This document shows, piece by piece, positions 51,933-60,418 of a stretch of 64,000 nt of DNA (position 1 is the stretch's first letter; every line of letters begins with the position of its first letter). Both the position numbers and the translations under genes were made by a program. This DNA comes from an uncultured Actinomycetes bacterium. GTDB lineage: Bacteria; Actinomycetota; Acidimicrobiia; Acidimicrobiales; RAAP-2. The notes below the pieces were generated by a model. That model was given only the letters and a program-made list of their open reading frames with translations, did not search any database and was not told the origin of the DNA. The stretch spans positions 1-64,000 of the forward strand of contig CAIQPR010000013.1 of assembly GCA_903873775.1 (NCBI GenBank). Reading direction: 5' to 3'.

Positions 51933-53141
51933 TTAGTCGAGGCGCTCGACGATCATGGCCATGCCCTGACCGCCACCGACGCACATCGTCTCCATGCCGA
52001 AACGCTTGCCCTCGTCCTCGAGCGCGTTGAGGAGGGTCGTCATAATGCGGGCACCGGTCATGCCGAACGGGTGTCCCAGCGCGATGCCGCCACCCTTCAC
52101 GTTCAGCTTGTCCCAGCTGATGCCGAGGTGCTTGGCGCTCGGGATGACCTGCGCCGCGAAGGCCTCGTTGATCTCCACGAGGTCGATGTCGTCGATGGTC
52201 ATGTTGGCACGACGCAGGGCCTGGCGACAGGCTTCGATCGGACCCAGTCCCATGATCTCGGGGTTGAGACCCGACACGCCACTGGCGACGATGCGGGCGA
52301 GAGGCTTGATGCCTAGTTCCTTGGCGCGCGTGTCACTCATCACCACAACAGCGGCCGCGCCGTCGTTGAGGGGGCAGGCGTTACCGGCCGTCACGGTGCC
52401 ACCCTCGCGGAACACGGGGGCCAACTGGCTGAGCTTCTCGACGGTGGTGCCGGCACGCGGGCCGTCGTCCTTGGTCACCACGGTGCCGTCGGGGAGGGTG
52501 ACGGGAATGATCTCGCGGTCGAAGAAGCCGTTCTCCTGGCTGGCCACGGCGCGGGCCTGGCTCTGCGCGGCGAACTCGTCCATTTCCTGACGGCTGACCT
52601 TCTCGTATTCGGCGACGTTCTCGGCCGTCTGGCCCATCGCGATGTAGATGTCGGGCAGACCAGTCGGCGGCGTCCACGGGTCGCCGGCCTTCTCGGACCG
52701 CGCGGCGGTGCGCGCGAGGGCGTCGTTGAACAGCGGGTTCATGGCCTTACCGGAGTCACTCGCACCCGCACCGAAGCGCGAGACGGTCTCCACACCGGCG
52801 GCGACGAACACGTCGCCCTCGCCGGAACGAATGGCGTGAGCGGCCATGCGGATGGTCTGCAGTGAGCTCGAGCAGTAACGGTTCACGGTCACGCCGGGCA
52901 CGTTGTCGAGACCCGCGAGAATGGCGGCGACTCGCGCGACGTTGAAGCCCGCTTCACCGGCGGGTTGACCGCAACCCAAGATGAGGTCTTCGACGCTCTG
53001 GGGGTCCAGCTGGGGAACCTTCTCGAGCACGGTCTTGACCACGAGAGCGGTCAGGTCGTCCGGACGCATGTCGACGAGCGAACCCTTGAAGGCTCGACCG
53101 ATCGGGGTCCGTCCGGTGGCAACGATTACTGCTTCAGGCAT
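51933..53141 (-). CDS. Acetyl-CoA acyltransferase / acetyltransferase (thiolase)
   Basis: 402 residues. Catalytic Cys in NRYCSSSLQTI, NEAFAAQ, His in GGGIALGHPFGMTGAR, and second Cys in CVGGGQGMA: a complete thiolase. It could be biosynthetic (acetoacetyl-CoA) or a beta-oxidation FadA; the surrounding fadD/fadE genes favour degradation. ATG 53141 has AGGAGG 5 nt upstream. The promoter (TATGCT, 53181-53186) and a palindromic operator at the predicted transcription start suggest repression by a TetR-type regulator. Confidence 0.94.
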   Translation of the reverse strand: MPEAVIVATGRTPIGRAFKGSLVDMRPDDLTALVVKTVLEKVPQLDPQSVEDLILGCGQPAGEAGFNVARVAAILAGLDNVPGVTVNRYCSSSLQTIRMAAHAIRSGEGDVFVAAGVETVSRFGAGASDSGKAMNPLFNDALARTAARSEKAGDPWTPPTGLPDIYIAMGQTAENVAEYEKVSRQEMDEFAAQSQARAVASQENGFFDREIIPVTLPDGTVVTKDDGPRAGTTVEKLSQLAPVFREGGTVTAGNACPLNDGAAAVVVMSDTRAKELGIKPLARIVASGVSGLNPEIMGLGPIEACRQALRRANMTIDDIDLVEINEAFAAQVIPSAKHLGISWDKLNVKGGGIALGHPFGMTGARIMTTLLNALEDEGKRFGMETMCVGGGQGMAMIVERLD

Positions 53142-53157
53142 GAGTCCTCCTCGAGGG

Positions 53158-53173
53158 GTTACTGATTAGTAAC
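53158..53173. promoter_or_regulatory. Palindromic operator at the thiolase transcription start
   Basis: GTTACT-GATT-AGTAAC, a perfect 6-bp inverted repeat. The -10 TATGCT (minus strand, 53181-53186) predicts transcription from about 53174, so the palindrome covers +1 onwards, the classic place for a repressor. The regulator is not encoded in the window. Confidence 0.55.
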
Positions 53174-53212
53174 TCGTAGGAGCATACTCACGACGGGCGC
53201 CGCACCCCGGGT

Positions 53213-54334
53213 TCATACCGCGACGTGGAAACTGGCCTCCAGAACCAGTCCCGCGGCGGTTCCTGCGAGTAACCACACCGTGGGCGAACGCCGCACGGCC
53301 ACAATGGCCAGCGCCCCAACCGCGGCAATGGGCCACTGCCAGGGGTGGGTGCAACTACGTAGGAGCAAGTACGCCGAACCAACGATGGCCCCCGTCGCTG
53401 CCGGGCCGGCGCCGTCCAAGAAGGCGCGAGCGACGGGGTGTTGGCGGATGCGGGTGAGATGCCGCGCCCCCGCCCCCACGAAGAGAATGGATGGTGTGAA
53501 GGCGACGAGGGCCGCGAAGACCCCCGCCCCCAGTCCGCCCGCGGCATATCCCACGCCCGCGACCGTCGCGACCACCGGACCGGGCGTGAGCTGGCCGATG
53601 GCGACGACGGACGAAAAGGCGGCCGCAGTCATCCAGTGGTGGGTGCTCACGGCGTCGCCGTGCATGAGCGGCACGATCACGAAGCCGCCCCCAAAACTCA
53701 ACGCCCCGACCTTGAGGGCCATCCACGCGAGCGCACCTTTGGTGGCGGTGCCGCCGCCGACGGCGGCGAGAGCCGCGTGAGAGCGCTGGGTGACCGCGAT
53801 CTCCGCGACGCCCGAGAGAATCATCGCCACGACGAGGAGAAGCGGGGACAGGATGCAGGTCACGATCCCGACGAGGACGTAGAGACTGAGACGCACTTGG
53901 CGGGCTCTCGCCAGTTCGGCGATTTTGTAACCACGACCGAGATCGACCGCCGCGCGCAACGCCACGGCCGGCACCACGGCGGCGGCGCCGAGAGCGGCCG
54001 CCTCGAGGACCACCGGGTGGCCGGGTCCCACGACCAGCCAACTGAAGAAGAGCACCAGGGCCACGGCGGGGGTGATGAAGAACCCGGCTGCCGCGAGGAG
54101 GCCGGCGTATCCCCGCAGACGCCACCCGAGCCACAGCGCGAGCTGCGTCGATGCGGGTCCGGGTAGGAGTGACACCGAGGCAAAGGCGTCGGTGAATTCG
54201 TTCGCCTCGACCACGCCGGTGTCGACCCACTGTCGTCGCATCATCAAGACATGTCCGGGGGGTCCCCCAAAGCCCAACCACCCCAGTCGCAGGTAGCGCG
54301 ACGCGAACACGCGCCAGGATGTTTCGGTGCTCAC
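53213..54334 (-). CDS. chrA: Chromate transporter ChrA (two-domain)
   Basis: 373 residues, 10-12 transmembrane helices arranged as two homologous halves. First half: GWLGFGGPPGHVLMMRR and SLLPGPASTQLALWLGWR; second half: GALSFGGGFVIVPLM and GQLTPGPVVATVAGVGY. These FGGP/FGGG and LPGP/TPGP pairs are the CHR family signature. It exports chromate by proton-coupled antiport; some homologues may handle other oxyanions. GTG 54334 is the +1 of a leaderless promoter. No chrB regulator is present. Confidence 0.93.
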   Translation of the reverse strand: MSTETSWRVFASRYLRLGWLGFGGPPGHVLMMRRQWVDTGVVEANEFTDAFASVSLLPGPASTQLALWLGWRLRGYAGLLAAAGFFITPAVALVLFFSWLVVGPGHPVVLEAAALGAAAVVPAVALRAAVDLGRGYKIAELARARQVRLSLYVLVGIVTCILSPLLLVVAMILSGVAEIAVTQRSHAALAAVGGGTATKGALAWMALKVGALSFGGGFVIVPLMHGDAVSTHHWMTAAAFSSVVAIGQLTPGPVVATVAGVGYAAGGLGAGVFAALVAFTPSILFVGAGARHLTRIRQHPVARAFLDGAGPAATGAIVGSAYLLLRSCTHPWQWPIAAVGALAIVAVRRSPTVWLLAGTAAGLVLEASFHVAV

Positions 54335-54340
54335 GCTGTC

Positions 54341-54346
54341 AGGCTA
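54341..54346 (-). promoter_or_regulatory. Leaderless -10 element of chrA
   Basis: TAGCCT on the minus strand is followed by exactly 6 nt and then GTG 54334. Confidence 0.6.
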
Positions 54347-54372
54347 GAAGCAAAGAGTGTCCGGAGCGTGAC

Positions 54373-55983
54373 TCAGCGTGACTCGAGCACCCACTCAGCG
54401 GCTTCACGCTGGTGCCGCGCGTAATCCATCTTGCCGTTGACGGCGCGGCCAATGGTCTCGACGAAGCGCACGGCGCGCGGGGCTTTGTAGTGCGCTAGGT
54501 GGCCCTTCACGTGCCCGATGAGTTCGCTTTCGTCCACGGTCTGGCCCGCGTGTAATTCGACGGCCGCGATAATGCGCTGGCCGTACTCGTCATCCGCAAC
54601 GCCCACCACACACGCGTCGGCGACGGCGGCGTGGGTCTTGAGAGCTTCTTCGACTTCTTCGGGGTAGACCTTCTCGCCCGCGGTATTGATGCACTGTGAT
54701 CCCCGACCCAGCAGGTGGATGGTGCCATCGGCGTTGACCTTGGCCATGTCGCCGGGCACGGAGTACCGGGCACCATCGAGTTCTTGAAAGGTGGCGGCTG
54801 ACTTCACGGGATCCTTGTAGTACCCGAGGGGAATGCGGCCGCCCAACATCAACTTGCCGACTTCGTCCGATCCGGGGATCACGTCCTGTCCGTTCTCGCC
54901 GACCACGCGCACGTCGGTGCCGAGCGCGAAGCGTGCGGTCTTCTGCGTGCCTTTGCCCGAGGACACCGAGGAACCCATGCCGAGGGCCTCGGAGGACGAG
55001 AACGCGTCCACCAACATCATCGACGGCTGGTGTTCCAACAGCGCGATTTTGATCTCTTCACTCCACATCGCACCCGAGGAGAGAAAGGCGAACACCGAGG
55101 ACAGGGTGAAGCGTTGCGGTTCGGCCCGTAGCGCCCGCACGAGCGGCCGCGCGAAGGGGTCGCCGACAATCACCACCACATTGACCTCGTGGTCGTCAAT
55201 GGTGCGGGCCATCTCGACGGCGTCGAAATGGCGTCCTTCGAGCAGCACGACGCGCCCACCACCGGCCAGCGTGTTGATCGCGGTGAAGAGACCCGTGCCG
55301 TGCATGAGGGGACAGGCCGGCAGCGTGGCGTAGCCGGGGCCCTCCTGCGCAATAGTGGCAATGAGGGACGTCACGTCTCCGTTGTCATCGAATTTCCGGA
55401 AGCTCCCATTGTTGAGTCGCGCGAAAAGGTCGTCGTTGCGCCACATGACACCCTTCGGCATTCCGGTCGTTCCTCCGGTGTACAGAAAGATGAGATCGTC
55501 CGGAGACAAGGGAGGCAGTTCGACGCGTGGCGACGCCACCACGGTGTCGAACGGCGTGGCCCAGGGCGGGCACACGCTCGTGCCGTCATCGACGAAGACG
55601 TAGTGCGTGAGACCCGGCACGCGCTCTCTCACCGCCGCGACAGTGTCGGTGAACGTGCCGTGAAAGACGAGCACGCGAGCGTCGGCGTTCTCGAAGAGGT
55701 AGACGAGTTCGTCGACGCCGTAGCGGTAATTTGTGTTTACGGGCACTGCGGCGTCAAAGAGGGCTCCGGCGAAACCAACGAGGTACTCGGGGCAGTTGTA
55801 GAGGTAGAGGGCAACTTTGTGGTGCTCTTCGAGTCCCTGCGACTGCATCCAGGACGCAAAGCCTTCGGCCTGATCCACGAAGTTCCGCCACGTGAGCGAC
55901 CGCGCGCCGTGTTCGATCGCAATCTGGTCCGGCTGCGTCTCGGCGATTGCTCGCCACACGGTGCCAAAATTCCACGTCGTCAA
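54373..55983 (-). CDS. Acyl-CoA synthetase (FadD-type AMP-dependent ligase)
   Basis: 536 residues. ANL superfamily: P-loop FLYTGGTTGMPKGVMW, FSSSEALGMG (A4/A5 region), GDMAKVNADGTIHLLGRGSQ with the hinge, INTAGEKVYPEEVEEAL, and the catalytic Lys in NGKMDY near the end. It activates a fatty or other carboxylic acid to its CoA thioester. Start: TTG 55983 has a G-rich ribosome-binding site and gives the family-typical TTWNFGTVWRAIAE; GTG 56040, overlapping the trxB stop, is the alternative. A -10-like TAGTGT lies about 30 bases upstream of the TTG. Confidence 0.9.
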   Translation of the reverse strand: MTTWNFGTVWRAIAETQPDQIAIEHGARSLTWRNFVDQAEGFASWMQSQGLEEHHKVALYLYNCPEYLVGFAGALFDAAVPVNTNYRYGVDELVYLFENADARVLVFHGTFTDTVAAVRERVPGLTHYVFVDDGTSVCPPWATPFDTVVASPRVELPPLSPDDLIFLYTGGTTGMPKGVMWRNDDLFARLNNGSFRKFDDNGDVTSLIATIAQEGPGYATLPACPLMHGTGLFTAINTLAGGGRVVLLEGRHFDAVEMARTIDDHEVNVVVIVGDPFARPLVRALRAEPQRFTLSSVFAFLSSGAMWSEEIKIALLEHQPSMMLVDAFSSSEALGMGSSVSSGKGTQKTARFALGTDVRVVGENGQDVIPGSDEVGKLMLGGRIPLGYYKDPVKSAATFQELDGARYSVPGDMAKVNADGTIHLLGRGSQCINTAGEKVYPEEVEEALKTHAAVADACVVGVADDEYGQRIIAAVELHAGQTVDESELIGHVKGHLAHYKAPRAVRFVETIGRAVNGKMDYARHQREAAEWVLESR

Positions 55984-56036
55984 GAGCCCCCCTCTCGTTG
56001 GGGGAACACTACCGAGGACCGAGCCCCCGTGCTGAC

Positions 56037-57236
56037 TCACGAACGATCGCGGGCCTCTTCGATGAGGTACCTGATCTGGATGGCCGCGGCCGCACCTTCG
56101 CCGACCGCCGCGGCGATTTGCTTCGTCGATCCGCTGCGCACATCGCCCGCCGCGAAGACGCCGGGCAGCGACGTCTGGAACATGTGGTCGGTCGCGAGAA
56201 AACCGCGCTCGTCCGTGGCGAGCGCACCCTTCAGAAAGTCGGTGTTCGGGTCGAGTCCGATGAACACAAATGCCCCGGCCGTCGCGTGTTCCACCAGCGT
56301 GTCGCCCTGGCGAAGCGTGAGTGACGTCAGTTTTCCTGAGGCGTCGGCGTTGAATCGTTCGACCGATGTTGAGAGCAGCACGGACATCTTCGGGTGAGCG
56401 AGAACCTTGTCCTGGAGGAGTTGGCTACCGGTCAATCGATCGAGCGCTTGGACCACGGTGACGTGGTCGACGAATTGGGTCAGGAAGAGACCCTCTTCGA
56501 GGCCCGAATTGCCGCCACCGATCACGGCGAGGTCGCTCGCCCCGCGGTAGAAGGGTCCGTCGCACGTCGCGCAGAAGTGAATGCCGGCACCAATGAGGTC
56601 GGCTTCACCTTCGGCGTTGGTGCGACGATAGGTTGAACCGGTCGCGATGAGCGCCGCGGTCGCCTCAATCGTGGCGCCGGTCGAGAGCGTGACGCTGACG
56701 CGTCCGTTCTCAGAGGCAATATCCGTCACGGCGACGGCTTGCAGGATCTCCACGCCGTACCGTTCGGCCTGTCGCGTAATACGGTCGGCGAGCTCCGCGC
56801 CGCTCACGCCATCGGGGAATCCGGGGTAGTTGTCGAACTTCTCCGTGACACCGGCTTGGCCCCCAGGTGCCGACTTCTCGACAACGAGAACAGACTGGTT
56901 CTCGCGGGCGGCGTAGATCGCGGTCGTGAGTCCCGTCGGCCCCCCACCGATGATGACGAGGTCGTACATCGAGTGCTGCGCGTCGCGGGACAAACCCATC
57001 TTGTCGGCGAGTTCGTCGTTCGAGGGTTCCGCGAGGAAACTGCCGTCCGCGAAGAGGATGGTGGGAATGATGCGCTTGCCACCGTTGAGTTCTTCCACCT
57101 GCGCGGTGCGCTCGGGGTGAGCGTCCAGGTCCACCCAGGTAAAAGGAATCCGGTGGGACGACAGAAATGACTTCGAACGTCGGCAATCGGGGCACCATGA
57201 CGCGCCAATGACGGTGATCTCAGGTTCAGTGCTCAT
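56037..57236 (-). CDS. trxB: Thioredoxin reductase with N-terminal glutaredoxin-like domain
   Basis: 399 residues. Residues 1-85 form a glutaredoxin/NrdH-like domain with active site SWCPDC (Cys15, Cys18) and the cis-Pro region IIPTILFADG. Residues 90-395 form the NADPH-dependent flavoprotein: FAD motif GGGPTGL, redox centre CATC (Cys222, Cys225), NADPH motif GGGNSGLEEG, and GVFAAGDVRSGSTKQI. The fusion lets the reductase pass electrons directly to its own CPDC domain. ATG 57236 has AGGAGG 5 nt upstream. Its stop overlaps a possible fadD start. Confidence 0.93.
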   Translation of the reverse strand: MSTEPEITVIGASWCPDCRRSKSFLSSHRIPFTWVDLDAHPERTAQVEELNGGKRIIPTILFADGSFLAEPSNDELADKMGLSRDAQHSMYDLVIIGGGPTGLTTAIYAARENQSVLVVEKSAPGGQAGVTEKFDNYPGFPDGVSGAELADRITRQAERYGVEILQAVAVTDIASENGRVSVTLSTGATIEATAALIATGSTYRRTNAEGEADLIGAGIHFCATCDGPFYRGASDLAVIGGGNSGLEEGLFLTQFVDHVTVVQALDRLTGSQLLQDKVLAHPKMSVLLSTSVERFNADASGKLTSLTLRQGDTLVEHATAGAFVFIGLDPNTDFLKGALATDERGFLATDHMFQTSLPGVFAAGDVRSGSTKQIAAAVGEGAAAAIQIRYLIEEARDRS

Positions 57237-57352
57237 TGTTCCTCCTCGACGACACCCGCGAACTTACCGTGTGACGCGCCGTCGACCCAGCGGCGTGGGG
57301 TATCTTCACTCGAGACGGCGCTTTGGACGGCGACGAGGTCAAGGGGGACCAG

Positions 57353-58531
57353 ATGAGCGAAGGTCGAGGGCTCCTCGCCCCTGCGGGGACATCCACGACG
57401 CCAACGGTGACGTCGGAGGACGACCCGCGACGGGTGGAGATACGACGCTGGCTGAGTGACCACCCGCACCCGACGGGCCGCGACCTCGCCGACGCGGGCC
57501 TCGTCGCTCCCCATCTGCCGGCGCCGTGGGGTCGCGGGGCCGACACCGAAACACAACTCCTGATCGATGAAGAGCTCCGACGCGCGGGCGTCACGCGACC
57601 CATCAACCCCATTGGCATCGGGTGGGCCGGGCCGACGCTCGTCTACGCCGGCACCGAGGAGCAGAAGGCGCGGTGGCTCCCGCGTCTTCTGAGTGGCGAG
57701 GACTTTTGGTGTCAACTCTTTAGTGAGCCGAACGCGGGAAGCGATCTCGCGTCATTGACCACGCGCGCTGAACGAGACGGTGACGAGTGGGTTATCACCG
57801 GGCAAAAGGTGTGGACCAGCTACGCCCACATTGCCTCGTGGGGCATTCTTCTGGCGCGCACGTCGAACGAGGGTGCACCGCAAAAGGGGATTAGTTACTT
57901 CGTGTGCCCGATGGACGCACCGGGCATCACCATTCGCCCTCTGGTCGACATGACGGGCGATCACGCCTTTAACGAAGTATTTCTCGACGAGGTGCGCCTG
58001 CCCGCCGATCACCTGATTGGGGAGGTGAACGACGGGTGGCGCCTCGCCAAGGTCACTCTCGGCAATGAGCGTGTGTCTCTCTCGGGCGAAGGGGCTTTGT
58101 GGGGTCGGGGCCCCACCGCGAAGGATCTCGTCGGTCTTGTGCGCGACCGCCCCGACGGCGTGAGTGCGCTCGAACGCGACGACCTCGTGCGCTGTTGGTC
58201 ACACGGGGAGATCCTGCGACTGTTGCGACTTCGGTTGCTGTCCGCGGCTCTCCAGGGAAAAGAACCCGGGCCCGAAGCGTCGGTGCGCAAAGCATTGGCC
58301 GACGACCACGGCCAAGAGGTGATGGGACTCGCGCAACGCCTCGCCGGCATGGGAGCCACGCTAGAGAATCACGGACCAATGGGACTGAGTGGCGACGAAG
58401 GTGCTGTTTGGTACCACGGCTTCCTCTACGCCCAGGCACTCACGATCGGCGGCGGCACCTCGGTTGTTCAGCGCAACATCATCGCCGAACGCGTTCTCGG
58501 ACTCCCGAAGGACGTGGCCGAGCGCCGTTAG
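57353..58531 (+). CDS. Acyl-CoA dehydrogenase
   Basis: 392 residues. Three-part ACAD fold: helical N-terminus; beta domain with CQLFSEPNAGSDLASLTTRA, VITGQKVWTSYAHIA and HAFNEVFLDEVRLPADHLIG; C-terminal helices with ALTIGGGTSVVQRNIIAERVLGLP. The C-terminal active-site Glu found in short-chain enzymes is not evident; like many actinobacterial FadE proteins it may pair with another subunit. ATG 57353 has AAGGGGGA 4 nt upstream. It overlaps the convergent membrane gene by 4 bases. Confidence 0.92.
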   Translation: MSEGRGLLAPAGTSTTPTVTSEDDPRRVEIRRWLSDHPHPTGRDLADAGLVAPHLPAPWGRGADTETQLLIDEELRRAGVTRPINPIGIGWAGPTLVYAGTEEQKARWLPRLLSGEDFWCQLFSEPNAGSDLASLTTRAERDGDEWVITGQKVWTSYAHIASWGILLARTSNEGAPQKGISYFVCPMDAPGITIRPLVDMTGDHAFNEVFLDEVRLPADHLIGEVNDGWRLAKVTLGNERVSLSGEGALWGRGPTAKDLVGLVRDRPDGVSALERDDLVRCWSHGEILRLLRLRLLSAALQGKEPGPEASVRKALADDHGQEVMGLAQRLAGMGATLENHGPMGLSGDEGAVWYHGFLYAQALTIGGGTSVVQRNIIAERVLGLPKDVAERR

Positions 58532-59868
58532 AGGTCACCACAGGGGACGTGGGCGCGCCACGGGACCGGCGTAATAGCCAACGTCGCGACGTCAGTGCTG
58601 GTTGCGCACTCGTGGCGGGCGAGAGAGATCTGCTGTTGCCACGTCGAGATGGGCCGGCGGTTCAGCAATGTTGATTGTGTGGGCAGCCACGAGATCAACA
58701 CGACGACAAAGATACCCGCCGCCACCCACCGCAGCGCTCGAACACGCTGGGTGGCCCACTGGGTCATGAGGGCGACGGCGAAGAGGAACAGCATGATGGG
58801 CACAATCGAATAGCGCGCGCTATCGGCAACCGCCTGCATGGGCGTAAGAAGCAGGTGCGGCACGCCGCGAACCGCGTAACTCAGCGCGAAGATGCCGAAA
58901 CTCCCGAGGAGGAACACCAACATCCACTCCCGTCGCCCTCCACCGAGTCGCGGAAACAACACTGCTGCCACGATCACCACCGTGACGAGGGCGACGTACG
59001 CGAACGCGTAGTGACCGTGGCGGAAGATACGTGTCGTGAGAGAAATGCCGCCGAAGGACGCCACAACCACGCGCAAGGAGTAGGCCTGCGCGATGATCTT
59101 CACGGTGGCGTGAACGCTGGTGGTTTGCTGGGCCGCGAAATCGCGCGCCATCACAATGCCCTGGAAGACGCTGCCGACGACCGCGGAAACGAGAAGGGTG
59201 AGGTCCGAGCGACCTCGCACGCGCCAGTAGCGATACGCCATCAGGGGCAGCAGCGCGAGGGCCAGAGGCGTTGAGGCGATGGTGGCGCCCACGAAAATCG
59301 CACTGAACCACTGGGCTCGTGGGGAGTCGGGTCGCCAAATCACGAGCCACGCGGCCGCGGGGACCATGAACCACTGCAAGTTGCACGTGTTGGCCAGTGA
59401 CTCCACGCGAAGAATCGGCAGCATCAAGAACGCCAGAAAGAGGAATGCTCGCAGCGATCGGGAGGTGATCAGCGACCTCGAGGCGACGTAGATCGTGGTG
59501 GCGCAAACCGCCGAAATGAATGTGCTCTCGAGTGCGACGAGATAACTGCTCCACGAGAGGGGGAACGCGGAGTTGATCCCCGCGAGGATCCGCGGGACGA
59601 GATCGCCGTAACCGTTGTAGTTCGTAAACAACGCACGAAGAAAACCGACCTCGTGTTGCTGGGTGAGGAAGATCGCTCCGTCTTCCGCCCAGAGCGTGTG
59701 CCACGCCCCGCCGTGTGCCGAGACGCGCACAAGCTCGATGATCGTGCCGACGGCGACGAGCAGGGCAATCACCCAAGGCGCCTCGACGAGTTCGGGGCGA
59801 TCACTCGGAAACACCGCCGAGGTGTGCGTGGACTCGACGGTTTCCGGGGTACTCGCCGGGGAGGTCAT
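58528..59868 (-). CDS. GT-C-like polytopic membrane protein
   Basis: 446 residues, about 11 transmembrane helices. The first extracytoplasmic loop carries LWAEDGAIFLTQQ, an Asp/Glu motif of GT-C glycosyltransferases that use polyprenyl-phosphate sugars, then an aromatic YNGYGDLVPRI. The C-terminus is a short soluble tail with three Cys. The substrate is unknown; it may act on the same surface glycans as the 30-50 kb region. ATG 59868 lies 7 nt after TAGGCT (59876-59881), again almost leaderless. Confidence 0.72.
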   Translation of the reverse strand: MTSPASTPETVESTHTSAVFPSDRPELVEAPWVIALLVAVGTIIELVRVSAHGGAWHTLWAEDGAIFLTQQHEVGFLRALFTNYNGYGDLVPRILAGINSAFPLSWSSYLVALESTFISAVCATTIYVASRSLITSRSLRAFLFLAFLMLPILRVESLANTCNLQWFMVPAAAWLVIWRPDSPRAQWFSAIFVGATIASTPLALALLPLMAYRYWRVRGRSDLTLLVSAVVGSVFQGIVMARDFAAQQTTSVHATVKIIAQAYSLRVVVASFGGISLTTRIFRHGHYAFAYVALVTVVIVAAVLFPRLGGGRREWMLVFLLGSFGIFALSYAVRGVPHLLLTPMQAVADSARYSIVPIMLFLFAVALMTQWATQRVRALRWVAAGIFVVVLISWLPTQSTLLNRRPISTWQQQISLARHECATSTDVATLAITPVPWRAHVPCGDL

Positions 59869-59875
59869 CTTTCCC

Positions 59876-59881
59876 AGCCTA
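59876..59881 (-). promoter_or_regulatory. -10 element of the GT-C-like gene
   Basis: TAGGCT on the minus strand lies 7 nt before ATG 59868 and directly downstream of the ribC stop. Confidence 0.5.
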
Positions 59882-59898
59882 GGAGATTGCGAAATTGG

Positions 59899-60417
59899 CT
59901 AGGAAGCCGGTGGCGCGAGTGGTCCCGCGTCCCCAAATCCCTGACGAATGCCCTGGCCGGCCCGTTGGCGCAACTGTTCGGGCTCAAAAAGCATCCAGTA
60001 AGCGTTGCGCGCGTGCTTGCGTGAACGCTGTTCGAATACGGACGCGAGGACGACGGGATCACTTGCTTCGTCTTCGTGCACGAAGACTTCGAGAATCGGC
60101 GTCGAGGTCAACAACTGCGCGAGCATGATGCCCTGGGCGGCTTCGTGAGCGCACTGCTTGTCAATCGGTGCGGAACCCGGCATGCCGAGGGCGACGACAA
60201 TGTCGCAGCCCTCTTTCTCAATCAGATTCTTGGCCGCCACCGCGAGGTCTTTGAAGCCCGGCACGGTCTGGGCGAGGGTGACGAAAGTCGTGCCGTAGCC
60301 CGGACACTCGCGCAACTCGGCCAATGCGGCTTCGCCCATGTTGTAACGCGCGAACATGGTGTCCACGACGCCAATGCGCTTCTTGCGGGGCTTTTTCTTC
60401 TTGTCGTTCTCGGCCAT
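59899..60417 (-). CDS. ribC: Archaeal-type riboflavin synthase (RibC)
   Basis: 172 residues. The last step of riboflavin synthesis: dismutation of two 6,7-dimethyl-8-ribityllumazine molecules. This is not the bacterial trimeric RibE but the pentameric archaeal enzyme related to lumazine synthase: IGVVDTMFARYNMGEAAL, TVPGFKDLAVAAKNLIE, CDIVVALGMPGSAPIDKQCA (71-90), HEAAQGIMLAQLLT, EVFVHEDEASD and GQGIRQGFGDAGPL all follow the archaeal pattern. A Lys-rich N-terminal extension (residues 6-14) precedes the fold. ATG 60417 has GGAGG about 5 nt upstream and lies one base after the preceding gene's stop. The match by motif is strong. Confidence 0.9.
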   Translation of the reverse strand: MAENDKKKKPRKKRIGVVDTMFARYNMGEAALAELRECPGYGTTFVTLAQTVPGFKDLAVAAKNLIEKEGCDIVVALGMPGSAPIDKQCAHEAAQGIMLAQLLTSTPILEVFVHEDEASDPVVLASVFEQRSRKHARNAYWMLFEPEQLRQRAGQGIRQGFGDAGPLAPPAS

Positions 60418-60418
60418 G

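Noticed and set aside
53213-54334. Chromate-resistance island or mobile element around chrA
   Set aside because: No chrB, transposase, integrase or flanking repeats; the gene has the same leaderless promoter and base composition as its neighbours.
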